DNA of 64,000 nucleotides from Adiantum capillus-veneris (GCA_014529385.2 CM043958.1:83951525-84015524), one strand, 5' to 3'. Positions 33,986-44,600 are shown, numbered from the stretch's first letter. Translations and numbers: made by a program. Notes: generated from the letters alone by a model not told the origin.

Positions 33986-34744
33986 CTATGCATTTTTTAC
34001 CAATTCCTTACACATTTTCAACCTCTCAGTCTCTACCTCAGCATGAGGATATTTCATCCCTCGTTGCTCTAGGGTTTGGTTGGGTTTCAATCTAGCCTCA
34101 TATGCTTCCAATGCAGCATCTAATGGCTCTACGACTTTGTCTACCAACACAGATCCTCTAGAAGATGCCTTCCTTGGTTTTTTATTTCTCACCACCATTT
34201 TGTTTTCCCGTTCTTGTTTTAACTGCTCCTTTGTCTCTTGTAATTCTGTTTGTCGTGCAGTTTGATTTGTAATTGTTTTTGCTTTAATTCTGTCTCTTTT
34301 GGCTTTCCAGGATTTTCTCCCAGTCCTCACTGACACACTAGTTGTTTCCCCTTGTTTGGGTTGTTGATCTTTCTCCTCAGAATTTTCTTTTGCTCGGGCT
34401 CTAGTCACTACCTTCGCAGGAATTTTGGATTCTGCCTCTGATCCACTTGGAGAAGGTAACACTCCCACAACATTCATTGTTGTTTTCCCCTGTTTTTTTG
34501 GGTGTTTTGGACGATTAGGAACAATGTGTGTAATGGAACACTCCAAACAATATCCAATTATCTCTACACGAGAACAATTCTTGGCCCAATGATTACCTCC
34601 ACACTTGTAGCATGGTCCATCTTGTTTAGTCACTGGTGGCACAATTGATGGTTGTTCTTGCTTAGCCAGAATGGTCTCTGATCTACACTCTTGATTGGCT
34701 ATGAACATCAGAGTGTCCTCATTCAATGAATAGAGTTTTCCCAT
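33986..34744 (-). pseudogene. element B gag: nucleocapsid region with zinc knuckle
   Basis: The CCHC knuckle CYKCGGNHWAKNC lies at ~34620-34582, with a further CLEC pair just after it. A long Lys/Arg/Glu/Gln-rich tail follows (VVTRARAKENSEEK; KAKRDRIKAK). TAG at 33986-33988 separates it from the protease in the same frame. It would bind the element's RNA in the particle. Confidence 0.85.
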
Positions 34745-34747
34745 AGG

Positions 34748-35765
34748 TTATTGCCCTAGCCTAGGTTGTGATACCTCATCTCTTTGTAAAGCCCTTGATA
34801 CAACCCTATTTTGGAATACTGGATGATTTGGTAATGGCACTTGTTTTTCTATTTGATGTCCAAATAGTATCCCCCTCGTGTAGATTTGATTATAGTAGCA
34901 CTCACTCATCTCATGATTGGTCCATTTTTGCTCAATGGCCCACCATTTTATTTGTTGTGCTACTTGCGTTGCTAGCTCATCTAGGTTGGTCATTAATTGA
35001 GACATAACCACTTGCCTTGTGTTGGTTTCACTAAATGCTAAAGGAGAATTATCCATAGTGATCTTTGTATCACCAATTTCCTCGCCATAGGCTTTACAAT
35101 TGTCAACTAGGTATAATGATTCTCTCGTGACTTGTTCAAAGGAAGTACATCCTTTTAAGTGCAAATCTTTCTTGAGATTTCATTTTTTCAAACCCTCTAT
35201 GAAGAGAGTTGATAATCTTTCATCATGTGGTAACTCGCGTTTCGGACATCTCTCTATATATTGTTTGAAGCGTAGTGATGCTTCCTTCACTCTCTCATCT
35301 TCTATTTTCTTGAATGCATAGATTTGGGACACTGTGTTATGCTTGATTCCCCTTTTAGAGAACTCCACAAAAATCTTGCAACAGTTGTTCAACGTTTGAG
35401 AAGGCATTTTTGTCCAACAGTTGGAACCAATTCGATGCTATCCCTTCCAAGGTTAATCCAAATTCCTCATACTGTGTATGAAAATAAAATACCTGTTTGG
35501 CTCTTAACACTTGTTTGAACAAGGATGCATGTGCATATGGATCCCTTAATCCATCATACTTCTTCTTGACACATTTGGCCAATTGATATGGTCTCATTGG
35601 TTCTGGTTCAACCATGTATCTTAGTGTGTTGGGGTCTCTCACAAAGACATCCCTCGTTCCTTCTGCTCGTCTAGGAGAAAATCTTGGTGGAATCCCCTTT
35701 GAGACATGTTTTGGAAATGTTGATGGATTTGTAAGTCTAATTGGTGGTCTCTTGGTTCCACTCAA
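34748..35765 (-). pseudogene. element B gag: capsid region
   Basis: Retrotransposon gag motifs: DPYAHASLFKQVLRAKQV, FGLTLEGIASNWFQLLD (~35470-35420) and, after a frameshift at ~35390, FSKRGIKHNTVSQIYAF, EASLRFKQYIERCPKREL and TLFIEGLKK, then a stop at 35180-35182. The frame continues with MHLKGCTSFEQVTRESLYL to a stop at 34748-34750. Capsid order and spacing match gypsy gag. Confidence 0.85.
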
Positions 35766-35887
35766 TGAGGTAGGACGTGAATAGCTATTTTGGATGGTTG
35801 AGGTCCATTTGATTCCATAGTTTCAATGTTAGCTTCTTGCAAATCAATCCCAAAAAACCTTGGTATGCTTACACTCGGTTGAAAGTA

Positions 35888-36307
35888 TTAAGCAAAGATT
35901 GGAGTACCCATGTGTGTATATCTTTCTAGCTCAATTGGGCTGATAAGTTTGTACTCTCGTCCATACTTATCTACCATTAGAACTTGCACTCCCTGGTCAT
36001 CTGTGTATGTGAAGGCATAGAGGTTCTTGTAGTCTGTCAACTCTTCAATGATGGAATTTAAACATCTATAGAAGTTGTTTTGATCCCCAATAGGTAACCT
36101 ATAAAGGCCATCATAAGTGTAATCTGTTAGAACTCTCGTGGCTTCATTGGTTTTGATGAACCTCTCGTTGGGTTTGTTGATTAGAGGATGCTTCTCCTCT
36201 AAGTCTCCAGCAATTTCCACTTTTGCTCTTCCAAACTCCCGCATTTTAGTTGATTGGTTTGGCTTCCAGTGAGCTACATGATCACTTGACAAATATCCAT
36301 GAGCCAT
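35888..36307 (-). pseudogene. element B: first ORF before the capsid
   Basis: 139 codons from MAHGYLSSDHVAHW to the stop at 35888-35890 (LTDYTYDGLYRLPIGDQNNFYR; VLMVDKYGREYKLISPIEL). No family recognised. It is probably the N-terminal part of gag, separated by decay. Confidence 0.55.
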
Positions 36308-38816
36308 GCCTTGAGGTTTGGCTTGATATGATTGATAAGCCTCATGGTCTTATCTCAACCCTCTTGTTATAGGTGTTGCAGTATTTCTGGATGTTTGTGT
36401 AGGTGGCATAGCTCTGAGTTGAGTGGGAAACCCTAATGATGGATGAGTTGTCATGTTTAAGCCTCACTCAATACTCTCAAGATGGTCCTTGATAAGAACA
36501 CCTTGGCTTAGTGCACACAATCCCTTTTTGCCCCTGGTCAAGTCTCTAAAAGGTCAAGAATTTGTGACTTTTTTGGTCTCTGGAAATTGGTTCTGGGTAC
36601 CCTAAAATTTTGGAATTAGGAAACCTAGAAAAATTCAGCTCTAGGTGTGTGCCATTGCCCGCAAGATTTCTTCCTAGCTATACCTGACTCAATTTGGAGT
36701 TGTCTATCAAAAGTTAGAGCAATTTTAGTGAACTGCACTTGGAACAACACTCAAAACAGTCTCAGGACTAGAACACAGGAAATTTGGCTTGTATCTTGGC
36801 CTCCCGAAGGTATTTTTAGCTCAAACTTGAGATTTGGGATGTCTCAAGTATGTTTACAAACTTATGAATTCAGATACCCTCACTATGGATAGGTACACCG
36901 ATCGCGATCGTTGACCCCATGTCACAGATTTGGAAGATTTTTGCATAGTAGCTAGCCCTTGATGTCTTGATACCAAGTGTCTTTGTCTTTTTGAATTTGG
37001 AGATGTTTTGTCACGGGGGAACACCGATCGCGATCGTTGTTCCAGGCCCTTTTTGCATGAAATTTTAGGAGTTGATAGACAGGGGTATGATTAGTCTATT
37101 CCCAAACCCACTTTGCATTTGGATCACAAAAACTTGAATTTTCTCAAAATTTTGGTCTGAAGGATCAGTGATCAGTGTTTTCCCTATTTGACAATTGTCT
37201 TTTGGTTTTTTGACCCTAGTTCTTTTGAGAAAGTTGTTTGTCTAGTTATCAGCTACCTACTCACCAAGTCTCAACTCAAAATGTCACTATGGTACACGAT
37301 CGAGATCGTAGTACCAGCTCCTTTTCATGTGAAACTTGTGGATATGGTAGACAATGATGTGTACAGTCTACTCCCCAAATATTTTTGAATTTGGACAAAA
37401 AAAAGTCAAGTTTTCACCAGATCTTGGTCTACTACAGTGGTTTTCTGACTGTCTGCTATTTTTGGCTATTTTGGTCACTTTTTTGGATTTTGAAAACTCC
37501 TGTATCTTATATGACCTAGGTGTATGTGTGGGTCAAATCTGGGACTGATGTACACCGATCGTGATCGTAATTTGGAGCCCAAATTGGATGAAACTTCACC
37601 AGCTTGTTCACTAGGCTATTTTAAGACTACCTGCCAGACACTTTTGTATTTGGACTCAAAAAAGTTAAGAATTTACAGTTTCTTGGTCTGAAGTGCCTCA
37701 TTTTTCAATTTTATCAGGTTTGATTGATTTTGATGTTTGATATGGGATTTGAGAGATACCTAGGCTTGTCCTATGCACATGCTATCCCTCTGCATGGTTT
37801 CTTCCCAGTTTTGATGTGTTTTGGTCTACTGAAAGTCAATTTCTATGCCAATTTAGCAGTTTTTGACTTAGATCTGTATTCAGTGGTTTTGACCAGTTTT
37901 TTGTGGTTTTTGACCCTAGGTCCTTTAGACTTTTATGTTTGTATACCCTTGAAGAGTCTACTCATCAAATTTGGTACAAATCTGAGGTCTAGGTACACCG
38001 ATCGCGATCGTAGTTCTGAGCCCAAATTCAACCAAATTTGGCATGCTTGTAGACACTGATGTTTTAAGGCTATCCCTCCAAGTCTTTTTGCATTTGGATC
38101 ACCAAAAGTCAAGATTTTACAGTTTTTGGGTCTGTCAGGCTAGTTTTACCCAAGTGGCATGATTTCCTTGATTTTTGATGTTTTTGGGTGTGGTTGCCTT
38201 AGACAAACTTGTTTAGAATCTTATCAAGAAGGCACATGTCAAATCTTGTACAATTCTGACACTGAGGTACACCGTCCGCGATCGTAGTACCAGAGCCAAA
38301 TCTGATGAAATTTTACAGGCTCTCTCTGACAAGTATTTCCCAGTGTTTGGTGCTACCACTTTGTGATTTGAATCAATTTCAGCTCTGTTTGGTCAAATTT
38401 TCTAATCTCAGAGTCTTACGGCCCTTTTGCCAAAGTTATGGTTTTCTGGTGTTTTTGACTCTATTTTTGCCCCAAATTTGACTGGAATGCGATTTACTTA
38501 TCCTACTCCTAAGTACAGAAATGAAAGAACATAAGAAAATGAATCAAACAAAACAAACAGGATAAAAAACGGATGATGGATCAGTACTCAATCAATACAA
38601 AGAAATTTGAAGAGAAAAAAATGCTTAAAGCAACCTCACTCACAACTCCCTATATCTCTCAAGAGTAGATCTAGCCAGTCCACCGACCCTAGACTCCACT
38701 AAGCACTAAACCCCTGTCTAGATGCTTCATTGAAATGTAAATGGAATGGAAATTATCTTTTGGAGCAATAAGAAAACTCTGAACATGCACTCGGTCACTC
38801 ATCACCTAAGATTCAT
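36308..38816 (-). repeat. leader of element B: six palindromes in degenerate repeat units
   Basis: Copies of CGATCGCGATCG lie at 36899-36910, 37025-37036, 37297-37308 (CGATCGAGATCG), 37556-37567 (CGATCGTGATCG), 37999-38010 and 38273-38284 (CGTCCGCGATCG). Several are extended by outer arms GGTAC...GTACC (37291-37315, 38266-38291). Spacings are 126, 272, 259, 443 and 274 bp. Flanks repeat blocks such as TTTGCATTTGGATCAC, AAAAGTCAAG and TTGGTCTG. There is no long ORF. This 2.5-kb stretch lies between PBS and gag. Confidence 0.85.
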
Positions 38817-38834
38817 TCCCCGGCAGTGGCACCA
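38817..38834 (-). other. element B primer-binding site (tRNA-Asp type)
   Basis: The minus strand reads TGGTGCCACTGCCGGGGA, one base from the 5' LTR end. It resembles the TGGCGCCGTTGCCGGGGA class used by many plant gypsy elements. Confidence 0.9.
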
Positions 38835-38835
38835 A

Positions 38836-39763
38836 TGTTTGTGGGTCGCCGCGACGAACGTCCATAACATTGCTCTCAAGCATCAACATAAAATTATCGA
38901 TACAGGGGAAGCGACTCGGATGAAGCATGTAAACTCACTAGGATGTCAACCCTAATCAAGTGAACTCGAAGAGATGCAACTACTAACTCTACAAGAAAAT
39001 CAATCGCACTAAAGCCAAGTAATCTGCCTATGTCCTTCTACACAGCTCTACAGTCATCACGCCCGTCCACCATGCAAATCATATCGAAATTGCACGAAAC
39101 TTGAAGGGAAGCTACAGGGGATTATCAGGACACTGTCACAGCATTCTGGGAAGGTACATGGATCACGATCGTTCGTCCCAAAGTACGCAAAAACAGTAAA
39201 CGAATGACCCTAAAGGGTCGTTTTTGGGTCCCCAAAGCCTCTCATAGGGTCAAAACAACATAAAATACGCATATAAACACTCAAAACAACGATTTAAGGC
39301 CTAAACGGATGCGTTTGAAACCTTCACCGAATCTTGAATGCTTACACTTGAATGAAAGAGCAGAGTAAGAGGAACACAATGCAAGAAACAAAACTGAATT
39401 TGGATTACCGTAGCCACAGATGCGATGATTATAAGTTGGAGCAAAGAGGTAGCTCTCTGTGCATAATGCAATAGTCACTTATCTTCAAAAAATAATCCCC
39501 CTTTTCACACTAACCTTAGTGTATTATATACCTAGGGCTTTCTAAAGTGGCTGGCAGCCAACTTCTCATGGACCTTTACATACATCATTGGAAAAATTAC
39601 ATCTTTGACTTAGACTTGACATAGACGATTGAAATTAGGCTTTTACAGGGTTTGATGTATTAAACATCGGAAAAATAATGTGACCACATCAAAACTTTGG
39701 CCGGCTGACCCAACGGGCGCCTTGGCTAGGTGGGCACTTGTATGTTGTTATCACCTCCAAACA
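38836..39763 (-). repeat. element B 5' LTR (right)
   Basis: Termini TGTTTG and CAAACA. TATA box on the minus strand at 39530-39524, followed by the inverted repeat ACACTAA/TTAGTGT. Confidence 0.95.
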
Positions 39764-39768
39764 CACAG
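39764..39768. other. target-site duplication CACAG, right copy (element B)
   Basis: Identical to 28553-28557. Confidence 0.95.
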
Positions 39769-40639
39769 TAGCTGATGAAGTGACCAAGATTGTGGACCCA
39801 GTACAGGATGAAGCTGAGGATGTCAATGAAACTATAATTGATACTAACCATATGTTTGCAAATGCTATTATCATGGAAGAAGATGCCATAATCGATGACT
39901 TTTTGTCTAGATTTGAAGGAGATATTTATGACAGTATAGAAGAGCTTTCTGATGTGTATACCTCTTCAGAGGGGGTGCCAACTGAGCCTTTACAGCTCTA
40001 TAATGTATTGCTAAGTGTAGATGAGGAAGCAAAGGATGATATGGATGAGTATGAAGATTGCTTGGATCATGCTGATTGTGAACAGATTATAGACAGGGAT
40101 TTTACATCTATGCTTGTACGTGGGCTACATGAGGAGATAACCCCTACAGTTTTGATTAATGTTGAGACTTCTAAGGATGATTTTCTTGAGGATGTTATGG
40201 ATGAAGATCTACATGATCAAGCTGTTTTTCATGATCAAGCTGAAATCCGAACAGGTGAAAATTCATCTGATGATACAGGTCGAGAAACTCCCAAGGTTTT
40301 TCATGATGACTATGAAGCTAGAGGGGGTGATGATGCTAAATCATCCTTGATATTGCATAAAGTGCACAGGGTTTTTCATTTGCTTGGACAATGTGCCAGA
40401 TGTGGCTGGATTTGGATGCTATTCCTATTGATGGTTATATCAGTGATGTCTTGGCTGCCAGTAAAGGGAGCCAGATTTCTTTAATGCTTTCTAGTAATGA
40501 GCTTAAGTTGCCAAAAGTTTATGATATGTGGGTGTTGCACTATGCTTCAGGTGAAGCTCTAGTATATTGTGGAGCCCATCAATGCTATGTGATCTCAATG
40601 GTTTTTGATCCAGGAGATTCTAAGGATGTTCGTAAGTAG
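39769..40639 (+). pseudogene. element A ORF, second part
   Basis: Resumes in the frame cut at 28557 (VADEVTKIVDPVQDEAE, IIDDFLSRFEGDIYDS, DCLDHADCEQIIDRDF, VRGLHEEITPTVLIN). There is a small internal repeat, VFHDQAE and VFHDDYE. A frame change near 40385-40395 leads into LDAIPIDGYISDVLAASKGS and WVLHYASGEALVYCGAHQCY, ending at TAG 40637-40639. Very acidic; no known domain is recognised. Confidence 0.6.
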
Positions 40640-41416
40640 ATTCAATATGGATGGATACTGTTAAGTATGCATAGTAATTGCGTGCTATTTGAAGCAGGGA
40701 TAACATATTTGCACCAAAATGCTTGATGATGATTGATACAAGAAATGTATGCTCATGTGGATATTATGATGCTCCAGTGTGTGGGAAATTTCTTATTACC
40801 CCATTTGATCCTGGGGGTTACTAAAGTGCAAGTTGCAGATGCAGAGGATACCAGATGCCTAATGTAGCAAGCTGCATGATGCAAGGTTTTGTTTTCTAGA
40901 TTATGTTAAGTCAGAAGAGTGTTTGGTTATGCGTTCAATAAGATTACATGGTTGTCTTCCAGTTGATTTCTTTGAATAATTGATAAAGTATCTTCACATC
41001 TTTTGAGTTGGTTCTGCTACTAGAACTTGAGGTAAAGGACTTGACGGCCATTCCGTGTGCAGACAGAGTAAGGCATACTTGAGCTTGATAGGGTTCCTTA
41101 AAGAGAGCTAAATGGTCAAGCCGTGTGCATCTTTAACTGGAGCACTTGAGTCTGGCGGGGTTCACTAAACAAGTTATCCATGATTGAATGCTTTGAAGAT
41201 ACGGCAGATACAATTCAGAGATTTTTGATGGGCAGCTACCTAATGATTAAGCTAGAACATTGATGATAGGGTATAAGCCTTATTTCATTTTTTTACCAGT
41301 TACGTGAGTGTGATGATGGTACAATTATGTGAGTCTGATGATGGAAAGAGCTTAAGGTACCTAAAGCAGATGTAGATTAAAGTGCAGTTGGCACAGACCG
41401 GAGGCTGTGCAGGTTC
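40640..41416 (+). other. element A 3' untranslated region
   Basis: About 780 bp without a convincing ORF, between the ORF and the PPT. Confidence 0.5.
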
Positions 41417-41428
41417 AGAGGGGGTGGA
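41417..41428 (+). other. element A polypurine tract
   Basis: AGAGGGGGTGGA directly before the right LTR start TGTCGTGC. Confidence 0.75.
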
Positions 41429-43998
41429 TGTCGTGCAGCTCCATTGCCATGTAGAGAAACAGAGCAGAGAAATGCAAGCTAAGCTTCTTTGAATCCTACA
41501 CATTTAATGGTCAGTGATCAGGGCTTGTTAACATGCGAAGTTTAATGATTAATGTATGCCAGATGCAACTTAAAAGGGCCAACATATGCCTTAATGTTTC
41601 CAAAAATGAGTATGCTTGAAGTGAGCACAAATGAGAGATAATAATCTAGAATTGCAATGCTCGAAGTGCTCTAACGGCCTGTCTTTACGGCTCATCAATT
41701 GGAGCTACAGTGAAGAAGTTATGGCAATTGAAAGTTTAAGTCGATTGCAGAGCCGTACCGGATTGAGCAATTGCAGCTAAAAGGACAAATTGAAATGAAT
41801 GCACGGGCTTGAAGTGTTCACTTTGTGGAGCGCATCGGTCTTTTAAGATCCGCAATCGGAGTTCCGGTTGCCAAGATATTGGCCATTAAAGATTCATCGA
41901 GGGTCGGTTCTGTACAAGTCTCGGTCCGTGTGCCAACTGAGGGTTTTGGAGCCTTGCAGGTGATGTGTATGTTCTTTTCAGTGTATGAAGGTTAGGAAGT
42001 GACGATACGACAAACAAAATCCAGACGGGCAAGTTATGGTAATTTCAAATCGACGACTGTTATTAGCCGGGAGGAATCTGTGTGGTGCTCGTACTGAAGC
42101 ACAAAAAGTGCTTGAAGAGCTTCGTGTTCGGAATGTCATCTCTTGGAATGCAATGATTGTGGGATAAACCCAACAAAGGTAGGTCCAAGAAGTTGGTTAT
42201 TTTCAACAAATGCAAAGACGAGACAATTCTTCACATGCAATCACTTATACTTGCATCTAGCAGGCTTGTGACACTAGTCAAGACCTTTTAACGGGCGTCA
42301 AAATTCATGATGATATTGTTAGTCAAGGGCTATTGGAGGAAAATTTTGTGCTTGGTAGGCTTGGCTAACCATGCCACTAACCATCCCTTGCTTGAGATGC
42401 ATGCCAAACATGGCACTGTGACGGTAGTGGAGCAAGGAAGAGTATGCTCAAATTGGTGTCCTTTGAGGGCCACCCGCCCAAGGGAACATGCTTAGTGGCC
42501 GCCCAATGGTTACTACAATGGTGGCCGCCCAGGTTGCTTGGAGGAATGGCCGCCCAAAGTAAGGAAGTTGAAAACAAAAACCATTAACACAATGGCTGCC
42601 CATTGTGTGTGAAGGGGAAAAAATAAAAATGGAGCCATGGCGTTCAACAGCATGGACGAGACTGCGCAGGGGAAAAAAAGGCTCACAGCCGCCACAGGTG
42701 AGCTCGGTTGAGCACGGCCAGGAAGGAGAAAATCCGTAGCTCGCCAGCACGCTCGGTTTCGGTGCCAATATTGCCTGATTTCATGATGCTTGAACCCCGA
42801 TCTTGCCACGCCATCGAACTCTTTCCCACGCCATGTTAGTCACGGCACCGTGACTGCGTCGTGGGGCAAAAAATCAAGAGGGCTAATAATAGAAGAGCAA
42901 AAACGGGTGAGGAGAGTTGAAGAAGAAGCAAGAGAGGTTTTTTTTTGGTGAGAAAACGAAGAAGAAGGAAGGAGGAGGTCTCGAGAGGAACCAAAGCTTC
43001 ATGAGGAAGCAGCGAGAAGGGCTCTCTCTCTCTCTCACTCGCTCTCATCCTCGAAGCAAGCAAAGATGAGGAGAGCAGCCAAGGAGATTGAGAAGCAAAG
43101 GGAAGGAGAGCTCAAGGAGATCTTAACGAAGGAAGTTGGTCGAAGCTTGGAGAGCCGAGCCATGGTAGAAGCTTGAGGAGAAACTCGAGTCGAGGTCAAG
43201 GAGGGAAATTTCTCTTTCTCTCTCTAGCTAGTTCTCGGCAAGGAAGGAGTGGTGAAGCCGGAAGAAGATCTTGGAAGCAACTCAAAGAGAACGGTGTTCG
43301 CTCTCTCTCTTGAGCTAGTTCTTCGTGAGCAAGAAGCTTATCGAGGCTTGAGAAAGCCAAGGCAAGAAGGAGATTTACAAGCAAACGGAAAGCTTAAAGT
43401 AAGTAAGAGCAAGCTTGGCAAAGGGGACGAAGGAGATTCACAGGAGGAGCTTGGTCGAAGCTTGAGAAGGAGCTTGATCGAAGCAGGAAAAGCACTCTTG
43501 GCCTTGAATCAAAGCAAGAGAAGAAAACAGAAGAAGGCATGCACGATAAACAAAGCAAGGTAAGAAGCATGAGAAAGTTACAACTAGAGAATGGCAATTA
43601 AGCCGGTCCAAAGCATTGATGATTGAGGCAGTGAACTGAATTGAAGTCTACAAGATCCACGGGGCAATCGAAGCAGATGAAGCGACATGAGAGGAATTTC
43701 TATCACCGTCATCTATTAGAGATTGAATAAGCATTTTGTTAAGTCCGGTGTCGTTAACGGCCTGGTTAATCCTGTAAACAAGATCTTAAACTCCTAGTTA
43801 GCTGTTGATCCAAGTGACGGTGCTGTTAACAGCCCGCTTGGCTAAGGACTAAGTTGTTCGCAAAGTAATATTCAATTAATTGATGGTTGCGGTGATTGCT
43901 AGAGCTGTAAGTGTTTCTTGTTCTCTCTCTTTCACACCTCCCACAGCCAGAGGCCCGGCGCCTGCCCGGCCCACGTAGCGAACACATATCCCCGGACA
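41429..43998 (+). repeat. element A 3' LTR (2570 bp)
   Basis: Its ends match 26350-27650. It carries an extra ~1.27-kb block at 42157-43422, which includes most of a PPR fragment, anonymous sequence, and GA/CT-rich DNA. It ends GACA at 43998. Confidence 0.88.
42081..42440 (+). pseudogene. PPR gene fragment inside the element A 3' LTR
   Basis: Reads CGARTEAQKVLEELRVRN and VISWNAMIVG, then TAA 42165-42167, and in nearby frames HAITYTCI, GVKIHDDIVSQGLLEENFVLG and LLEMHAKHGTV. This is the succession of plant PPR motifs (SWNAMI..GY; KxIHDxIV; ALVDMYAKCG). PPR proteins normally bind organelle RNA. Here several stops and shifts show a captured, decaying gene piece covering about three repeats. Confidence 0.75.
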
Positions 43999-44169
43999 CC
44001 GAAAACTTTGCTCAACTTCCATCGTCTGCATGACTAGCTTCTCTCCTTCTTCAGTGATCACGACGGTACCGTCAAGCTCTCCCTCATCTCTTCCACAACC
44101 TTATTCTTCACTATAAATCCTCGCAATGTGGAGCACATCCTCAAGGGAAACTTCTACAACTATCCCAAG
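43999..44169 (+). pseudogene. cytochrome P450, exon 1, 3' part
   Basis: Continues from 26349. PKTLLNFHRLHD is followed by TAG at 44035-44037 where Trp is expected. Then come LLSFFSDHDGTVKLSLISS and TINPRNVEHILKGNFYNYPK, the typical P450 N-terminal region (the NVEHILKxNFxNYPKG motif of CYP704/CYP86-clan enzymes). The donor GT lies at 44170-44171 after a phase-0 AAG codon. Confidence 0.82.
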
Positions 44170-44385
44170 GTACTCCTCTCTCCTTTCTTCTTCCTCTTCC
44201 TTTTTCTATGTCTATATTGCCCCAACTATCCCAAGGTACTCCTCTCTTCTTTCTTCTTTCTCCTCCTTTTCCCTTCTGCATGCATCTGAGCCTCTTTCTT
44301 TCGGCATCTTGTGTTCCAGTCAAATACTGCTTCAAATTTTACTCAAAATTTAATTTTGTTGTTGAAAGCTGGTGATGCTGCACAG
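44170..44385 (+). other. P450 intron with a tandem duplication of the splice-donor region
   Basis: GT at 44170 and AG at 44384-44385. The exon-intron junction (AACTATCCCAAG|GTACTCCTCTC) is repeated 66 bp downstream at 44224-44246, giving a second potential donor at 44236. Confidence 0.75.
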
Positions 44386-44600
44386 GGAGAGAGAGTGTGC
44401 CATGCAATGTATTATTTATTGGGGATGGCATCCATAGCTCAGATGGAGAGACATGGAAGAAGCATTGTAAGGTGGCCAGTCTTGAGTTTTCAAACAGAAA
44501 GCTGCGAGATTTCCGCAAAAATGCTTTTAGGGAAGATGTACTCCTCCTCCTTCAGATTATTGACACAGTAGCATCCTCACAGAAAGTTGTTGATTTGCAA
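44386..44600 (+). pseudogene. cytochrome P450, exon 2
   Basis: GERVCHAMYYLLG is read directly after the intron. One G is missing at ~44421-44424, so the frame shifts in the middle of the LLGDGIF motif. After the shift come SSDGETWKKHCKVASLEFS and NRKLRDFRKNAFREDVLLLL. The helix-C WxxxR motif, whose Arg contacts a heme propionate, has Cys (44466-44468). The exon ends at 44600 before GTAATG. No heme-binding or later exons were found downstream. Confidence 0.82.

Larger units (their letters stand above)
28558..39763 (-). mobile_element. element B: non-autonomous gypsy-type LTR retrotransposon nested in element A
   Basis: 11.2 kb, with LTRs of 938 and 928 bp (TGTTTG...CAAACA termini), a tRNA-Asp-type primer-binding site, a polypurine tract and a perfect 5-bp duplication CACAG. 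On the minus strand the order is LTR, PBS, palindrome-bearing leader, gag, protease, second protease-like domain, W-x-P-K repeat tail, PPT, LTR. No RT, RNase H or integrase lies between the LTRs. Confidence 0.96.
26350..43998 (+). mobile_element. element A: large LTR retrotransposon inserted in the P450 exon, itself containing element B
   Basis: Bounded by direct repeats that begin TGTC and end GACA (a 4-bp inverted terminus). A primer-binding-site-like TGG follows 4 bp after the left LTR, and a polypurine tract abuts the right LTR. Flanking CCGG (26346-26349) and CCGA (43999-44002) are a possible imperfect target duplication. Internal sequence holds one long unfamiliar ORF, split by element B. 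RT, integrase and protease were not seen, so it would depend on another element for mobility. Confidence 0.88.

Noticed and set aside
36647-38059. Several plus-strand ORFs in the element B leader
   Set aside because: They are antisense to the element and lie within the palindrome repeat units; they are rich in Phe/Leu from T-rich DNA.
42448-42809. Two overlapping minus-strand ORFs inside the element A right LTR
   Set aside because: They lie antisense in LTR sequence with no recognisable domain.
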